Made by a program: the position numbers and the translations under genes
Part shown: one piece after another, positions 1 to 7,602 of the stretch
Layout: every line of letters starts with the position of its first letter
How positions within the stretch are numbered: the stretch's first letter is position 1
Notes under the pieces: generated by a model
What the model saw: only the letters and a program-made list of their open reading frames with translations
Databases searched by the model: none
Told to the model about the DNA's origin: nothing
Assembly: GCA_900541035.1 (NCBI GenBank)
Contig: UQIN01000017.1
Coordinates: 1 to 50,431, forward strand
Source of the DNA: an uncultured Collinsella sp.
Lineage (GTDB): Bacteria; Actinomycetota; Coriobacteriia; Coriobacteriales; Coriobacteriaceae
Length of the DNA stretch: 50,431 bases
Direction of reading: 5' to 3'

Positions 1-315
1 TGTGCAATTGCAAAACGATTGGGCTGAATGTCAATCTTGGTCTAACAGAGCCTTAAAAAACGATTTCTCAAGAATGGCGAGCTGGTTTCAATTCCAAAAA
101 AGGAAAGCTATAAAAGAATCATGCTGCTATGGACCGTCTCTTTCTTTGAATTAAATACAAGTTATACGGAGCTTCAGGTTAATCGTGTGCTGTCACAGCT
201 CTATCCTGATTATGCCGTGTTGAGGCGGTACTTGGTTGATTATGGATTCCTATTAAGGGATGAGCGAGGCCTGAAATACGAGGTTAATCGTGATGTTCAC
301 GGTATTGAGAGCTAG
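1..315 (+). pseudogene. DUF2087 family protein, decayed N-terminus (5' end outside window)
   Basis: The readable part (from about 46, with the first ATG at 121) matches what I know of the DUF2087 domain: FLKNGELVSIPKK, then YTELQVNRVLSQLYPDYAVL and the RRYLVDYGFLLRD block. The function of this domain is poorly known; it often follows a small HTH. Upstream, an HTH-like sequence is spread over three frames: AIAKRLG in frame 1, LNVNL in frame 3, SNRALK in frame 2, then RFLKNG back in frame 1. One extra base at each of three short runs (near 22, 39 and 59) would join them. That points to a decayed gene or to run-length errors in the sequence. It overlaps the start of the next gene by 23 bases, so the two may have been co-translated as regulator and transporter. 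If still expressed, the protein could start at 121. Confidence 0.55.
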
Positions 316-1477
316 CCGTCCGGTTCGGGTCCTATATATTGCTAGAGGGATAAGCGAAATAGGCAATTGGTGTGCGAATATTGCTTTGCCAATGCTGATT
401 TACGAGGTAACTCACGATGTTTCTGCAACTGCTTTGATGGTCTGCTGCAGATTTGCCCCCTCTCTGTTTTCAGTTGCGCTCGCGCAGCTGCCTCAGAAGA
501 TGGGTATCGGGACACTGCAGGCCATGAGATTGGCAGACTTAATTCGCGCGGGATTATTCGTTTGCTATATTTTTGTTGATAGTAAATGGAGTATGTTTGC
601 TATTACGTGCGCGGTATCGCTTTGCCGAACGGTTGAAATGCCCTGCTTTTACTCGTTGTTAAGAGCCAATACGAATAGTATCAATCGCGACGTAATTAAT
701 AATTCGTTTGGGTTTCTGCAGAATTTGATGATGGTTCTGGGGCCAGTTGCCGGCGGTTTTGTTGTCGCTCAATTTGGGGCGGAGGCTGTTCTTGCATTAG
801 ACGCGCTTTCTTTTGCCGCGTCGTTCTGGTTGCTGCGAGATGTTCCGTCGGTTATCGAGGTTAATGATAAAGAGGGGATAAGCAAAAATGAAAAAAACAG
901 GACTGCATTTAGTGATCTTAGCGCGAAGCACTTGGCAATTGGTTTCCTATTAATCGATATTTCTAGTGGCGTGGCATTCGGCTCTCTGAATTCTCTTTTG
1001 CCAGCTATTGCGCAATTGCAATTTGACTCGTCATCGATACAATACGGATTCCTTCAGAGTAGTCTTACAATCGGACTGTTGTTCGGAAATACAATATATG
1101 GTCGTTTAATTAGTGGTTCCGATTGCGTTAAATCATATTGTTTTGTGACGTATCTTGCGCTCGGTGCGTATCTGGCGTTTGGCTATCGCTATGCGTCTGG
1201 GATATCGTTTATTTTCCTTTTTATCGTCGGTGCCGGAAACGCCATTCAAGATGTGCTTCTCATAACATCGCTGCAGGATTTGGCGAGAGACGAATCTGAA
1301 TCGATAAGCCTGTTTTCAATTAGGGAGTCTTTGCAATCGGTTGCTGTTGTTATTTCAACACTCCTTGTTTCGCTGTTCACGAGCATCGCGATGTTCTCAA
1401 TTCTCGTTACAGGACTTGGTGTATTTTCAATTATGATGGTAGTTGTGTTTCAATTGAATTATTTGCGAAAGATGTGA
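293..1477 (+). CDS. MFS transporter (exporter-like)
   Basis: 394-residue polytopic membrane protein, the usual length for a 12-helix major facilitator. The start MFTVLRASRPVRVLYIARGI and later hydrophobic blocks (for example GFVVAQFGAEAVLALDALSF, and GNAIQDVLLITSLQDLARDE between helices) resemble the EntS/MFS_3 exporter branch. I chose ATG 293 over GTG 290 because GAGG lies 9 bases upstream. It starts inside the preceding gene and ends 7 bases before the radical SAM frame, so it belongs to the same A+T-rich transcription unit. Exporting the modified product of the downstream 36-residue peptide is a contextual guess; no substrate can be read from the sequence. Confidence 0.8.
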   Translation: MFTVLRASRPVRVLYIARGISEIGNWCANIALPMLIYEVTHDVSATALMVCCRFAPSLFSVALAQLPQKMGIGTLQAMRLADLIRAGLFVCYIFVDSKWSMFAITCAVSLCRTVEMPCFYSLLRANTNSINRDVINNSFGFLQNLMMVLGPVAGGFVVAQFGAEAVLALDALSFAASFWLLRDVPSVIEVNDKEGISKNEKNRTAFSDLSAKHLAIGFLLIDISSGVAFGSLNSLLPAIAQLQFDSSSIQYGFLQSSLTIGLLFGNTIYGRLISGSDCVKSYCFVTYLALGAYLAFGYRYASGISFIFLFIVGAGNAIQDVLLITSLQDLARDESESISLFSIRESLQSVAVVISTLLVSLFTSIAMFSILVTGLGVFSIMMVVVFQLNYLRKM

Positions 1478-1484
1478 CGTTGAT

Positions 1485-1661
1485 ATGCCTAAAACGCTTT
1501 TAGTATTTCCCCCAGGATGGAGTCCAGTGGGGCCGTATCTTGCCTTGCCTGTTTTGAAGTCATATCTTCAAGAGGTTGAACAATATAAAGTTGACATTGT
1601 TGACTTAAACGTGGAATTTTACGATGACCTCCTATCTTTTAGACATGTCGAAGAGTGCTGA
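1485..1661 (+). pseudogene. N-terminal fragment of the B12-binding radical SAM protein, ended by in-frame TGA
   Basis: ATG 1485 opens 7 bases after the MFS stop and encodes KTLLVFPPGWSPVGPYLALP and a following VDIVDLNVEFYDDL stretch. This is the typical first strand-loop of a cobalamin-binding-type Rossmann domain in B12-dependent radical SAM enzymes. After 58 codons the frame meets TGA at 1659-1661 (context VEEC-stop-KRYRES) and then stays open in the same frame through the rest of the enzyme to 3806. A TGG-to-TGA change (Trp to stop) is the simplest explanation; without it the protein would be 773 residues. This entry and the next are best seen as one interrupted gene. Confidence 0.7.
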
Positions 1662-1718
1662 AAAAGGTATCGGGAATCAAAGGATTCGTTTAGTTCGAAT
1701 GTTCAATTAACAATCGAG

Positions 1719-3806
1719 TTGATACAAAAGTCAGCACTTAATGTTGACGAGGCAAAAGATATTTTCAGATCGAAGAGATACTTTAATCTAAAAGAAAGAC
1801 AATATGCTGAAAACATTTTTAGAAATGCACTCTATATCATAAATCACGTCTCATATGGAGTTAAATACACGTTCAACTCCATAGATCTGCCCTATGATTA
1901 TTATTCGACACCAGAAATAATGAAATCGCTTGCGGATACCTTGCATAATCCGTTTATTTCCTTCTATGAAACTGCCTTTCTTAAGCGTATTCAGAGGGAA
2001 AAAATCGAGTTTATTGGGATTTCGGTGAGCGGCTGTTTCCAATTGATTTCTGCAGTTACGTTAGCGAAACTGATTAAAGAAGAATGTCCATCTGTTAAAC
2101 ACGTCTCATTGGGCGGCAATTACATTACTCGTTTAGCAGATGACTGCATGAAAGAATGGCATCCCTTTTTTGAATACATTGATTCGATAATGATGTATGA
2201 CGGCGAAGAGCCGCTTGCACGTCTTCTTGAGGCTCTTGACTCTGGTGATGACAATCTCGACTGTGTTCCAAACCTTTGCCATGCTAAAGGTGGAAAGATA
2301 TATAAAAACCATCGGATTGAGCAAACATTTATCAACGATACAGTTCCCGATTTCGATGGCTTCGCCCTTTCTAAATACTTTATGCCTGAGTTAATATTGC
2401 CGGTTTATTCCTCTAGGCAGTGTTTTAATCATTGCGCCTTCTGCACCATTCCCGGTGCTACCGGTGGTTGTTACCGAAAGATGCCCATATCGAGAGTATT
2501 TGAAATAATGTGTCGGTTAAATGAAAAATACGGCACGAGAGTTTTCTCTTTTGTGGATGAAACATTCGAAGGCAAAAGAATGGAGCAACTCGCGGATGAA
2601 ATAAACGCATCGGGAAAAACGTTTTTCTGGCATGGAGAAACGAGGTTCTCTCCAACCCTAAGTACAGACGTTTTCAACAAGATATACCAAAGTGGATGTA
2701 GGCAGATTCAGTTTGGCCTCGAGTCATACAACCAAAGAGTTCTTGATCTAATGAAGAAGAACACGAGAGTTGATTGGATTGATCGCAATATCCATGATTG
2801 TCTCAATGCGGGTATTCCTGTTCATCTATTCTTTATGATTGGCTTTCCGACCGAAACTAAAGAAGAGGCTCTGAACACCTTAGCTTATACAGAGAATGTT
2901 TTGAATTATTCAAAACAGGTATGTGGTGTTCCATATTCCACGAGAGGATTTACGAATTTTGGTCTCGTTATGGGGTCGGATGTTTGGAATCATCCCGATA
3001 AGTATGGTGTCTCTGTAATGCCGAAGTCCCAATATGAGGATTTGCGCCTCGAAGTGGATTATGTTTCAGGCACTGGTTTAACTTCAAATGAAGCAAAATC
3101 CTTATCTGATGAGCATCATATTGATTTTTATATGCAAGAGGTCATAAACGGTAGCGACACAATTGACTTGCCCCAGCGGCTTCATATTTCAGAGGTGACC
3201 TGGATCCTAGATTCTATTCACGCTGTCAGGTATAAGGGACATTTGACCAAAGTAAAGCGACGGCTAACTAGTCTAAATCCAGCTGATCGAATCTGGCTGG
3301 ATTCCAAGACCTCTGTCGTGCTCGTTGAGCCATTTGCCTACTTCTATAATTCTGAATACCATCATGTCTATGCTGTTTCCCAGTTGGTATACCTTAAGTT
3401 GGCCCGTTTATTGGAGGTTGATTGTAGCATTTCTCTTATCCTTGATCAGGGCGATCTCGAGCTGACAAGGGCGATAGAAGAACTGTTGCATTATGGATTG
3501 CTGAATACAAATATCGATGCCGATTATGTAATGCACGATAATGGTTTTCAATTGGTTAAAAGTTCGTTTGTGAAAGAAGTCGGACGCTCAAAAGAGGGGT
3601 TAAGAGTACTGCTGAGTTGTGCCACCCATAGAATGTGTGCGGTTAATGATTTTTCGTTCGCTTTGCTTTCGTTGTTTGAAAAGCCGATTACTAAGAACGA
3701 GGTGCGCGACATTTTGAAAAAAGAGGGACTATCGGCAAACGAGGAGCAATTAAACAAGTTGGTTGATAATTGCATGAAAGCAGATATACTACAATTGATT
3801 AGATAG
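1719..3806 (+). CDS. B12-binding-type radical SAM enzyme, 5'-truncated frame; candidate peptide maturase
   Basis: The main part of a radical SAM protein. The [4Fe-4S] motif CFNHCAFC (Cys 235, 239 and 242 of this frame) is preceded by remains of a B12-binding domain (FIGISVSGCFQLI near 98-110, LGGNY near 131, a GEEPLARLL stretch near 162). The SAM barrel follows with FGLES and FFMIGFPTE. About 200 C-terminal residues form two small winged-helix-like segments; the last, RMCAVNDFSFALLSLFEKPI onward, recalls PqqD/RRE-type peptide-binding modules, but this is weak. The TTG at 1719 has no visible ribosome binding site; the natural start is ATG 1485, separated by the TGA at 1659. The gene is followed at once by a 36-codon peptide gene, as in RiPP clusters. 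Base composition is much more A+T-rich than the neighbouring region. Functional status is uncertain. Confidence 0.72.
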   Translation: MIQKSALNVDEAKDIFRSKRYFNLKERQYAENIFRNALYIINHVSYGVKYTFNSIDLPYDYYSTPEIMKSLADTLHNPFISFYETAFLKRIQREKIEFIGISVSGCFQLISAVTLAKLIKEECPSVKHVSLGGNYITRLADDCMKEWHPFFEYIDSIMMYDGEEPLARLLEALDSGDDNLDCVPNLCHAKGGKIYKNHRIEQTFINDTVPDFDGFALSKYFMPELILPVYSSRQCFNHCAFCTIPGATGGCYRKMPISRVFEIMCRLNEKYGTRVFSFVDETFEGKRMEQLADEINASGKTFFWHGETRFSPTLSTDVFNKIYQSGCRQIQFGLESYNQRVLDLMKKNTRVDWIDRNIHDCLNAGIPVHLFFMIGFPTETKEEALNTLAYTENVLNYSKQVCGVPYSTRGFTNFGLVMGSDVWNHPDKYGVSVMPKSQYEDLRLEVDYVSGTGLTSNEAKSLSDEHHIDFYMQEVINGSDTIDLPQRLHISEVTWILDSIHAVRYKGHLTKVKRRLTSLNPADRIWLDSKTSVVLVEPFAYFYNSEYHHVYAVSQLVYLKLARLLEVDCSISLILDQGDLELTRAIEELLHYGLLNTNIDADYVMHDNGFQLVKSSFVKEVGRSKEGLRVLLSCATHRMCAVNDFSFALLSLFEKPITKNEVRDILKKEGLSANEEQLNKLVDNCMKADILQLIR

Positions 3807-3819
3807 AGGAGGTTTCTGC

Positions 3820-3930
3820 ATGGACGTTATTAACAAAGATCTCTTGGAGCAACTGAAAGAGTTTCAGAAAGAGGGCGTCGTGGTAGAAGTGTTCGACTTT
3901 GAGGACTACATGGATAAATTCTGCCATTAG
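3820..3930 (+). CDS. 36-residue peptide, candidate RiPP precursor
   Basis: ATG 3820 to TAG 3928-3930, preceded by AGAGGAGG with about 7-base spacing, the strongest ribosome binding site in this locus. It starts 13 bases after the radical SAM stop. The N-terminal half, MDVINKDLLEQLKEFQKEG, looks like an amphipathic, acidic leader. The C-terminal half, VVVEVFDFEDYMDKFCH, is rich in aromatic and acidic residues and ends in Cys-His. I do not recognise a named precursor family. Position next to a radical SAM enzyme and transporter, and directly before a terminator, makes a modified-peptide precursor the best inference. A chance small ORF is unlikely given the ribosome binding site and placement. 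Confidence 0.6.
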   Translation: MDVINKDLLEQLKEFQKEGVVVEVFDFEDYMDKFCH

Positions 3931-3954
3931 TTTCGGAATTTACTCGCCTCGCTT

Positions 3955-3988
3955 AAAGGAGAAGTCGGTTATCGATTTCTCCTTTTTT
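3955..3988 (+). terminator. Intrinsic terminator of the radical SAM/peptide locus
   Basis: AAAGGAGAAGTCG, loop GTTAT, CGATTTCTCCTTT with one G-T wobble, running into six T. It closes the A+T-rich island 25 bases after the peptide stop. The following 130 bases before nadE hold only a short hairpin (CCTCTCAG/CTGGGAGG near 4032-4051) and no gene that I can see. Confidence 0.85.
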
Positions 3989-4118
3989 AATTAAAGATAT
4001 TTTTGAAATACATGCTCTTAGCACAGGTTGGCCTCTCAGTAAACTGGGAGGTTGCTTTGGCTAGTTAGAGGTATGTGAACGTTCGTTAGACTGAATCTCA
4101 GGGTAGAAGGGGCCTCCA

Positions 4119-6119
4119 GTGTCCAGATCAACAAGGCAATGCTGCGTTTCGGCTAATAAGAACGATGGCTTTTTGCGTGTGGCGGCGGCGTCGCCGCAGA
4201 TTCGCGTTGCCGATGTCGAGGGCAATGCCGAGGTTGCGTTGGCGGCTGTTCGCGAGGCTGCCGAGCGCGGCGTTCGCGCTCTGGTGCTGCCCGAGCTTAA
4301 CTTGTGCGGCTATACCGCGGCCGATCTGTTCCATAACCGCACATTACTGCATGCCTGCGAGGCTGCTTTGGTGCATATTCTCGATGAAACCCGCGAGCTG
4401 CCGATTGTCTTCACCGTCGGTCTTCCCGTTGCGGTTGCCGAGAATATCTACAACTGCGCCGCCGTGTGCTGCGCGGGCGAGCTTTTGGGTCTTACGGCCA
4501 AGAAGTATCTGCCCAACTATGGCGAGTTCTATGAGCGCCGTTGGTTTGCTCCGGCGCCTGCGGATCCCGTGTGGGTTGAATTTGCCGGTCAGGGTCCGGT
4601 TCCGCTGGGTTCGGGGCTTGTCTACCGTTGCTGTGATGAGGGCGTCGAGGACCTGGTGTTGGGCGTTGAGGTTTGCGAGGACCTGTGGGTGCCAGCACCT
4701 CCTTCGACCGAGATGGCGCTTGCCGGTGCGACGGTGATTCTCAACCCGTCGGCCTCGGACGAGATTATCGGCAAGGCAGACTATCGCCGCAGCCTCATCT
4801 CCAATCAGAGTGCGCGCCTGTACTGCGCCTATGCCTATGCAGATGCGAGCGAGGGCGAGTCCACGACCGACATGGTCTTTGCGGGGGAGAACCTCGTCTA
4901 CGAAAACGGTTCGAAGCTCGCCGCGACGAAGCTCCTCACTTGCGATATGGCCGTCGCCGACGCTGACCTTGACCGCCTGGTTGCCGAGCGCCGTCGCTCG
5001 ACGACGTGGACGCGCGCGGACGATGCGCCGGAGGCCACGACCGTTGAGTTTTCGTTTGAGGGCGTGCTGGCCAAAGAGCCTGTTCTGCGCGATGCACTCG
5101 ACATTGACCGTGTCTTCCCCCGTGCGCCCTTTGTGCCGGCCGACCACGGCGACCTGGCCGAGCGCTGTGAGACTATTCTCAATCTGCAGACTGCTGGCCT
5201 CAAAACCCGCCTTGCCCACACGGGCACCAAGGCTGCGGTCATCGGCCTTTCGGGTGGCTTGGACTCCACGCTGGCACTGCTTGTGACCGTGCGTGCCTTC
5301 GATGCGCTGGGGCTGCCGCGCACGGGTATCACGGCGGTTTCCATGCCCGGCTTTGGCACGACGCATCGCACCAAGTCGAATGCCGAGTCGCTCGCTCGCG
5401 ACCTGGGTGTGAGCTTCCGCGAGGTTTCGATCCACGCGGCCGTGGAGCAGCATTTTAAGGACATCGAGCACGATCCGACCGTGCAGGACGTGACCTACGA
5501 GAACAGCCAGGCCCGCGAGCGTACGCAGATCCTCATGGATTTGGCCAACCAGGCTGGCGGTTTTGTCATCGGCACGGGCGACCTGTCGGAGCTGGCACTC
5601 GGCTGGGCTACCTATAACGGTGACCACATGAGCATGTACGCCGTCAACGCGAGCGTGCCCAAGACGCTCGTGCGCCATCTGGTGCGTTATGCGGCTGATG
5701 TCTTTGGCGGACGTATTGCCGAGGTCTTGCTCGATATCCTCGATACGCCGGTGTCCCCCGAGCTTCTGCCGCCCACGGGCGACGGCGAGATTGCGCAGAA
5801 GACCGAGGATTTGGTGGGCCCGTACGAGCTGCACGACTACTTCCTCTACTACCTGCTGCGTTTTGGCTTTGAGCCGGGCAAGATCTACCGCATGGCGCTC
5901 AAGAGCTTCGAGGGCGTCTACGACGCTAAGACCGTCCACACGTGGCTACGTACGTTCTACCGTCGCTTCTTTGCCCAGCAGTTTAAGCGCAGCTGCCTGC
6001 CCGATGGTCCCAAGGTGGGCTCGGTGACGCTCAGCCCGCGCGGCGATTGGCGTATGCCGAGTGACGCTAGCTCGCGTCTGTGGCTTGCGCAGATCGACGC
6101 GCTCAATCCAGTTGACTAA
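4119..6119 (+). CDS. nadE: Glutamine-dependent NAD+ synthetase
   Basis: Makes NAD+ from deamido-NAD+, ATP and glutamine in the cytoplasm. At 666 residues it is the long, two-domain form. The N-terminal nitrilase-type amidase domain shows the catalytic triad Glu59 (VLPELNLCGY), Lys128 (TAKKYLPNYGEFYE) and Cys186 (GVEVCEDLW), spaced as in this family. The C-terminal synthetase domain has the PP-loop GLSGGLDST near residues 376-384 and a GDLSELALGWATYNGDHMS block. GTG 4119 is used, with AAGGGG 7 bases upstream; the conserved sequence begins near residue 17, so the exact start is open. It is followed by a terminator, so probably monocistronic. Confidence 0.95.
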   Translation: MSRSTRQCCVSANKNDGFLRVAAASPQIRVADVEGNAEVALAAVREAAERGVRALVLPELNLCGYTAADLFHNRTLLHACEAALVHILDETRELPIVFTVGLPVAVAENIYNCAAVCCAGELLGLTAKKYLPNYGEFYERRWFAPAPADPVWVEFAGQGPVPLGSGLVYRCCDEGVEDLVLGVEVCEDLWVPAPPSTEMALAGATVILNPSASDEIIGKADYRRSLISNQSARLYCAYAYADASEGESTTDMVFAGENLVYENGSKLAATKLLTCDMAVADADLDRLVAERRRSTTWTRADDAPEATTVEFSFEGVLAKEPVLRDALDIDRVFPRAPFVPADHGDLAERCETILNLQTAGLKTRLAHTGTKAAVIGLSGGLDSTLALLVTVRAFDALGLPRTGITAVSMPGFGTTHRTKSNAESLARDLGVSFREVSIHAAVEQHFKDIEHDPTVQDVTYENSQARERTQILMDLANQAGGFVIGTGDLSELALGWATYNGDHMSMYAVNASVPKTLVRHLVRYAADVFGGRIAEVLLDILDTPVSPELLPPTGDGEIAQKTEDLVGPYELHDYFLYYLLRFGFEPGKIYRMALKSFEGVYDAKTVHTWLRTFYRRFFAQQFKRSCLPDGPKVGSVTLSPRGDWRMPSDASSRLWLAQIDALNPVD

Positions 6120-6188
6120 GGTTGGCTAAATTGAACCAATACGGGGGTTGCAAGCGTTACACTTTTGCAATCTGATGGCCCGTATCGC

Positions 6189-6219
6189 GCGGCGCTCTTG
6201 TCGGAGCGCCGCGTTTTTT
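6189..6219 (+). terminator. Intrinsic terminator after nadE
   Basis: GCGGCGCTC, loop TTGTCG, GAGCGCCGC, then GTTTTTT. It lies 70 bases after the nadE stop and 19 bases before the next ATG, so it could also act as a leader terminator for the aminotransferase gene. Confidence 0.8.
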
Positions 6220-6237
6220 ATATCGAAAGGTGGCACC

Positions 6238-7401
6238 ATGCAGGCATCGCAGCGTCTCGACCGCTTTGGCGCGGAGGTCTTCGCCTCGCTCAACAACAAG
6301 CTTCTCGCGCTGAAGGCTCAGGGCAAGTCCATTTACAACATGAGCGTGGGCACGCCCGACTTTAAGCCGTACGACCACGTGGTCGAGGCACTTACGCAGG
6401 CAGCCCAAGATCCCGAGATGTGGAAGTATGCCCTGCGCGACCTGCCCGAACTCAAGCAAGCCGTGTGCGATTACTATGAGCGTCGCTTTGGCGTTTCGGG
6501 CATTACGCCGTCTATGGTGCAGTCGTGCAACGGCACGCAGGAGGGCGTGGGCCATTTGGGCCTGGCCCTGCTCGATCCGGGTGACACCATTCTGGTTCCC
6601 GATCCGTGCTACCCGGTCTTTGAGGCGGGTGCCAAGATCGCCGATGCCAAGCTCGAATACTATCCGCTGGTTGCCGAGCATAATTACCTACCCTATGTGG
6701 CGGGTATCGATCCCGAGGTGGCCGATCGTGCCAAGTATATGATCGTGTCGCTGCCCGCGAACCCGGTCGGCTCGGTGGGCACGCCCGAGGTCTACGAGGA
6801 GATTATCGCCTTTGCCCGCGAGCATGATCTGTTGATCGTTCATGACAACGCGTACTCCGACATCGTGTTTGACGGCGAGCCCGGCGGCAGCTTCTTGCAG
6901 TATCCCGGTGCGCTCGAGGTGGGCGTGGAGTTCTTCTCGCTTTCCAAGTCGTTTAACGTCACCGGTGCCCGCATCGGCTTTTTGGTCGGTCGCGAGGATG
7001 TGGTCTCGGCCTTTGCCAAGCTGCGCGGCCAGATCGACTTTGGTATGTTCTTCCCGATCCAGAAGGCCGCCATCGCCTGCCTGAACGGTCCGCGCGATGA
7101 GGTCGAGGCGCAGCGTCTGAAGTACCAGGAGCGCCGCGATGCCCTGTGCGACGGTCTTGAGGGCCTGGGCTGGGAGCGTCCCAACGCGCATGGCTCTATG
7201 TTTGTGTGGGCCAAGCTTCCCGGTGGTCGCACCGATTCCATGGCGTTTTGCGAGGAGCTCATGGAGAAGGCCGGCGTTGTGGTGACGCCGGGCGCGAGCT
7301 TTGGCCCTTCGGGCGAGGGGCACGTGCGCATGGCGCTGGTCCTGCCGCCCGATCAGATCGCTTTGGCTGTCGAGGCCATTCGCGAGGCGGGCCTGTATTA
7401 G
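6238..7401 (+). CDS. PLP-dependent class I/II aminotransferase (DapL/PatA-like)
   Basis: 387-residue fold-type I aminotransferase. The PLP-binding lysine is in SLSKSFNVTGARIGF. Other landmarks are NMSVGTPDF near the N-terminus, NPVGSVGTPE (usually NPTG in this family) and DNAYSDIVFDG. The pattern resembles LL-diaminopimelate aminotransferase and related enzymes. Because the window encodes an acetyl-type diaminopimelate route (dapH plus an M20 deacetylase), this could be the N-acetyl-diaminopimelate aminotransferase step, but it is 4.5 kb from that operon and substrate cannot be read from sequence. ATG 6238 is preceded by GAAAGGTGG; longer starts would run through the terminator at 6189. Confidence 0.8.
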   Translation: MQASQRLDRFGAEVFASLNNKLLALKAQGKSIYNMSVGTPDFKPYDHVVEALTQAAQDPEMWKYALRDLPELKQAVCDYYERRFGVSGITPSMVQSCNGTQEGVGHLGLALLDPGDTILVPDPCYPVFEAGAKIADAKLEYYPLVAEHNYLPYVAGIDPEVADRAKYMIVSLPANPVGSVGTPEVYEEIIAFAREHDLLIVHDNAYSDIVFDGEPGGSFLQYPGALEVGVEFFSLSKSFNVTGARIGFLVGREDVVSAFAKLRGQIDFGMFFPIQKAAIACLNGPRDEVEAQRLKYQERRDALCDGLEGLGWERPNAHGSMFVWAKLPGGRTDSMAFCEELMEKAGVVVTPGASFGPSGEGHVRMALVLPPDQIALAVEAIREAGLY

Positions 7402-7545
7402 AAACCTATTTCGACTCGTCAATAGCTCGAAACCGATTTCGTGCAGTTATTTTACGAATTCTGCAAACAATTTCGGTAAACGGTCGATTTTTGGCTGCGA
7501 ATAGGAGCATAATCAAAGTCCCGATTGGATGTATTGGGATTACGG

Positions 7546-7576
7546 CAAGCCGCTCGGGTCGTTCCCGGGCGGCTTG
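7546..7576 (+). terminator. Long hairpin in the ldh leader
   Basis: CAAGCCGCTCGGG, loop TCGTT, CCCGGGCGGCTTG: 13 pairs with one wobble, followed by TTTGTGG. It sits 26 bases before the ldh start. The short T tract makes it a weak terminator for the upstream gene or a leader structure for ldh. The rest of 7402-7602 is A+T-rich and probably holds the ldh promoter (a CATAAT at 7508-7513), without a clear -35 box. Confidence 0.55.
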
Positions 7577-7602
7577 TTTGTGGAGAGAGATGGGAGTTTC
7601 TA

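Noticed and set aside
1659..1690. Selenocysteine at TGA 1659, with a GAATC/GATTC stem-loop 12 bases downstream
   Set aside because: The stem is only 5 pairs with a 4-base loop and lacks features of a bacterial SECIS; the position is not a known Sec site in radical SAM enzymes. Trp-to-stop is simpler.
4032..4051. Hairpin CCTCTCAG/CTGGGAGG before nadE as terminator or riboswitch
   Set aside because: Too short, no T run and no conserved riboswitch core around it.
4344..5939. Open frame of 531 codons antisense to nadE
   Set aside because: Caused by G/C-biased third positions of the real gene; no recognisable domain and wholly inside a certain enzyme gene.
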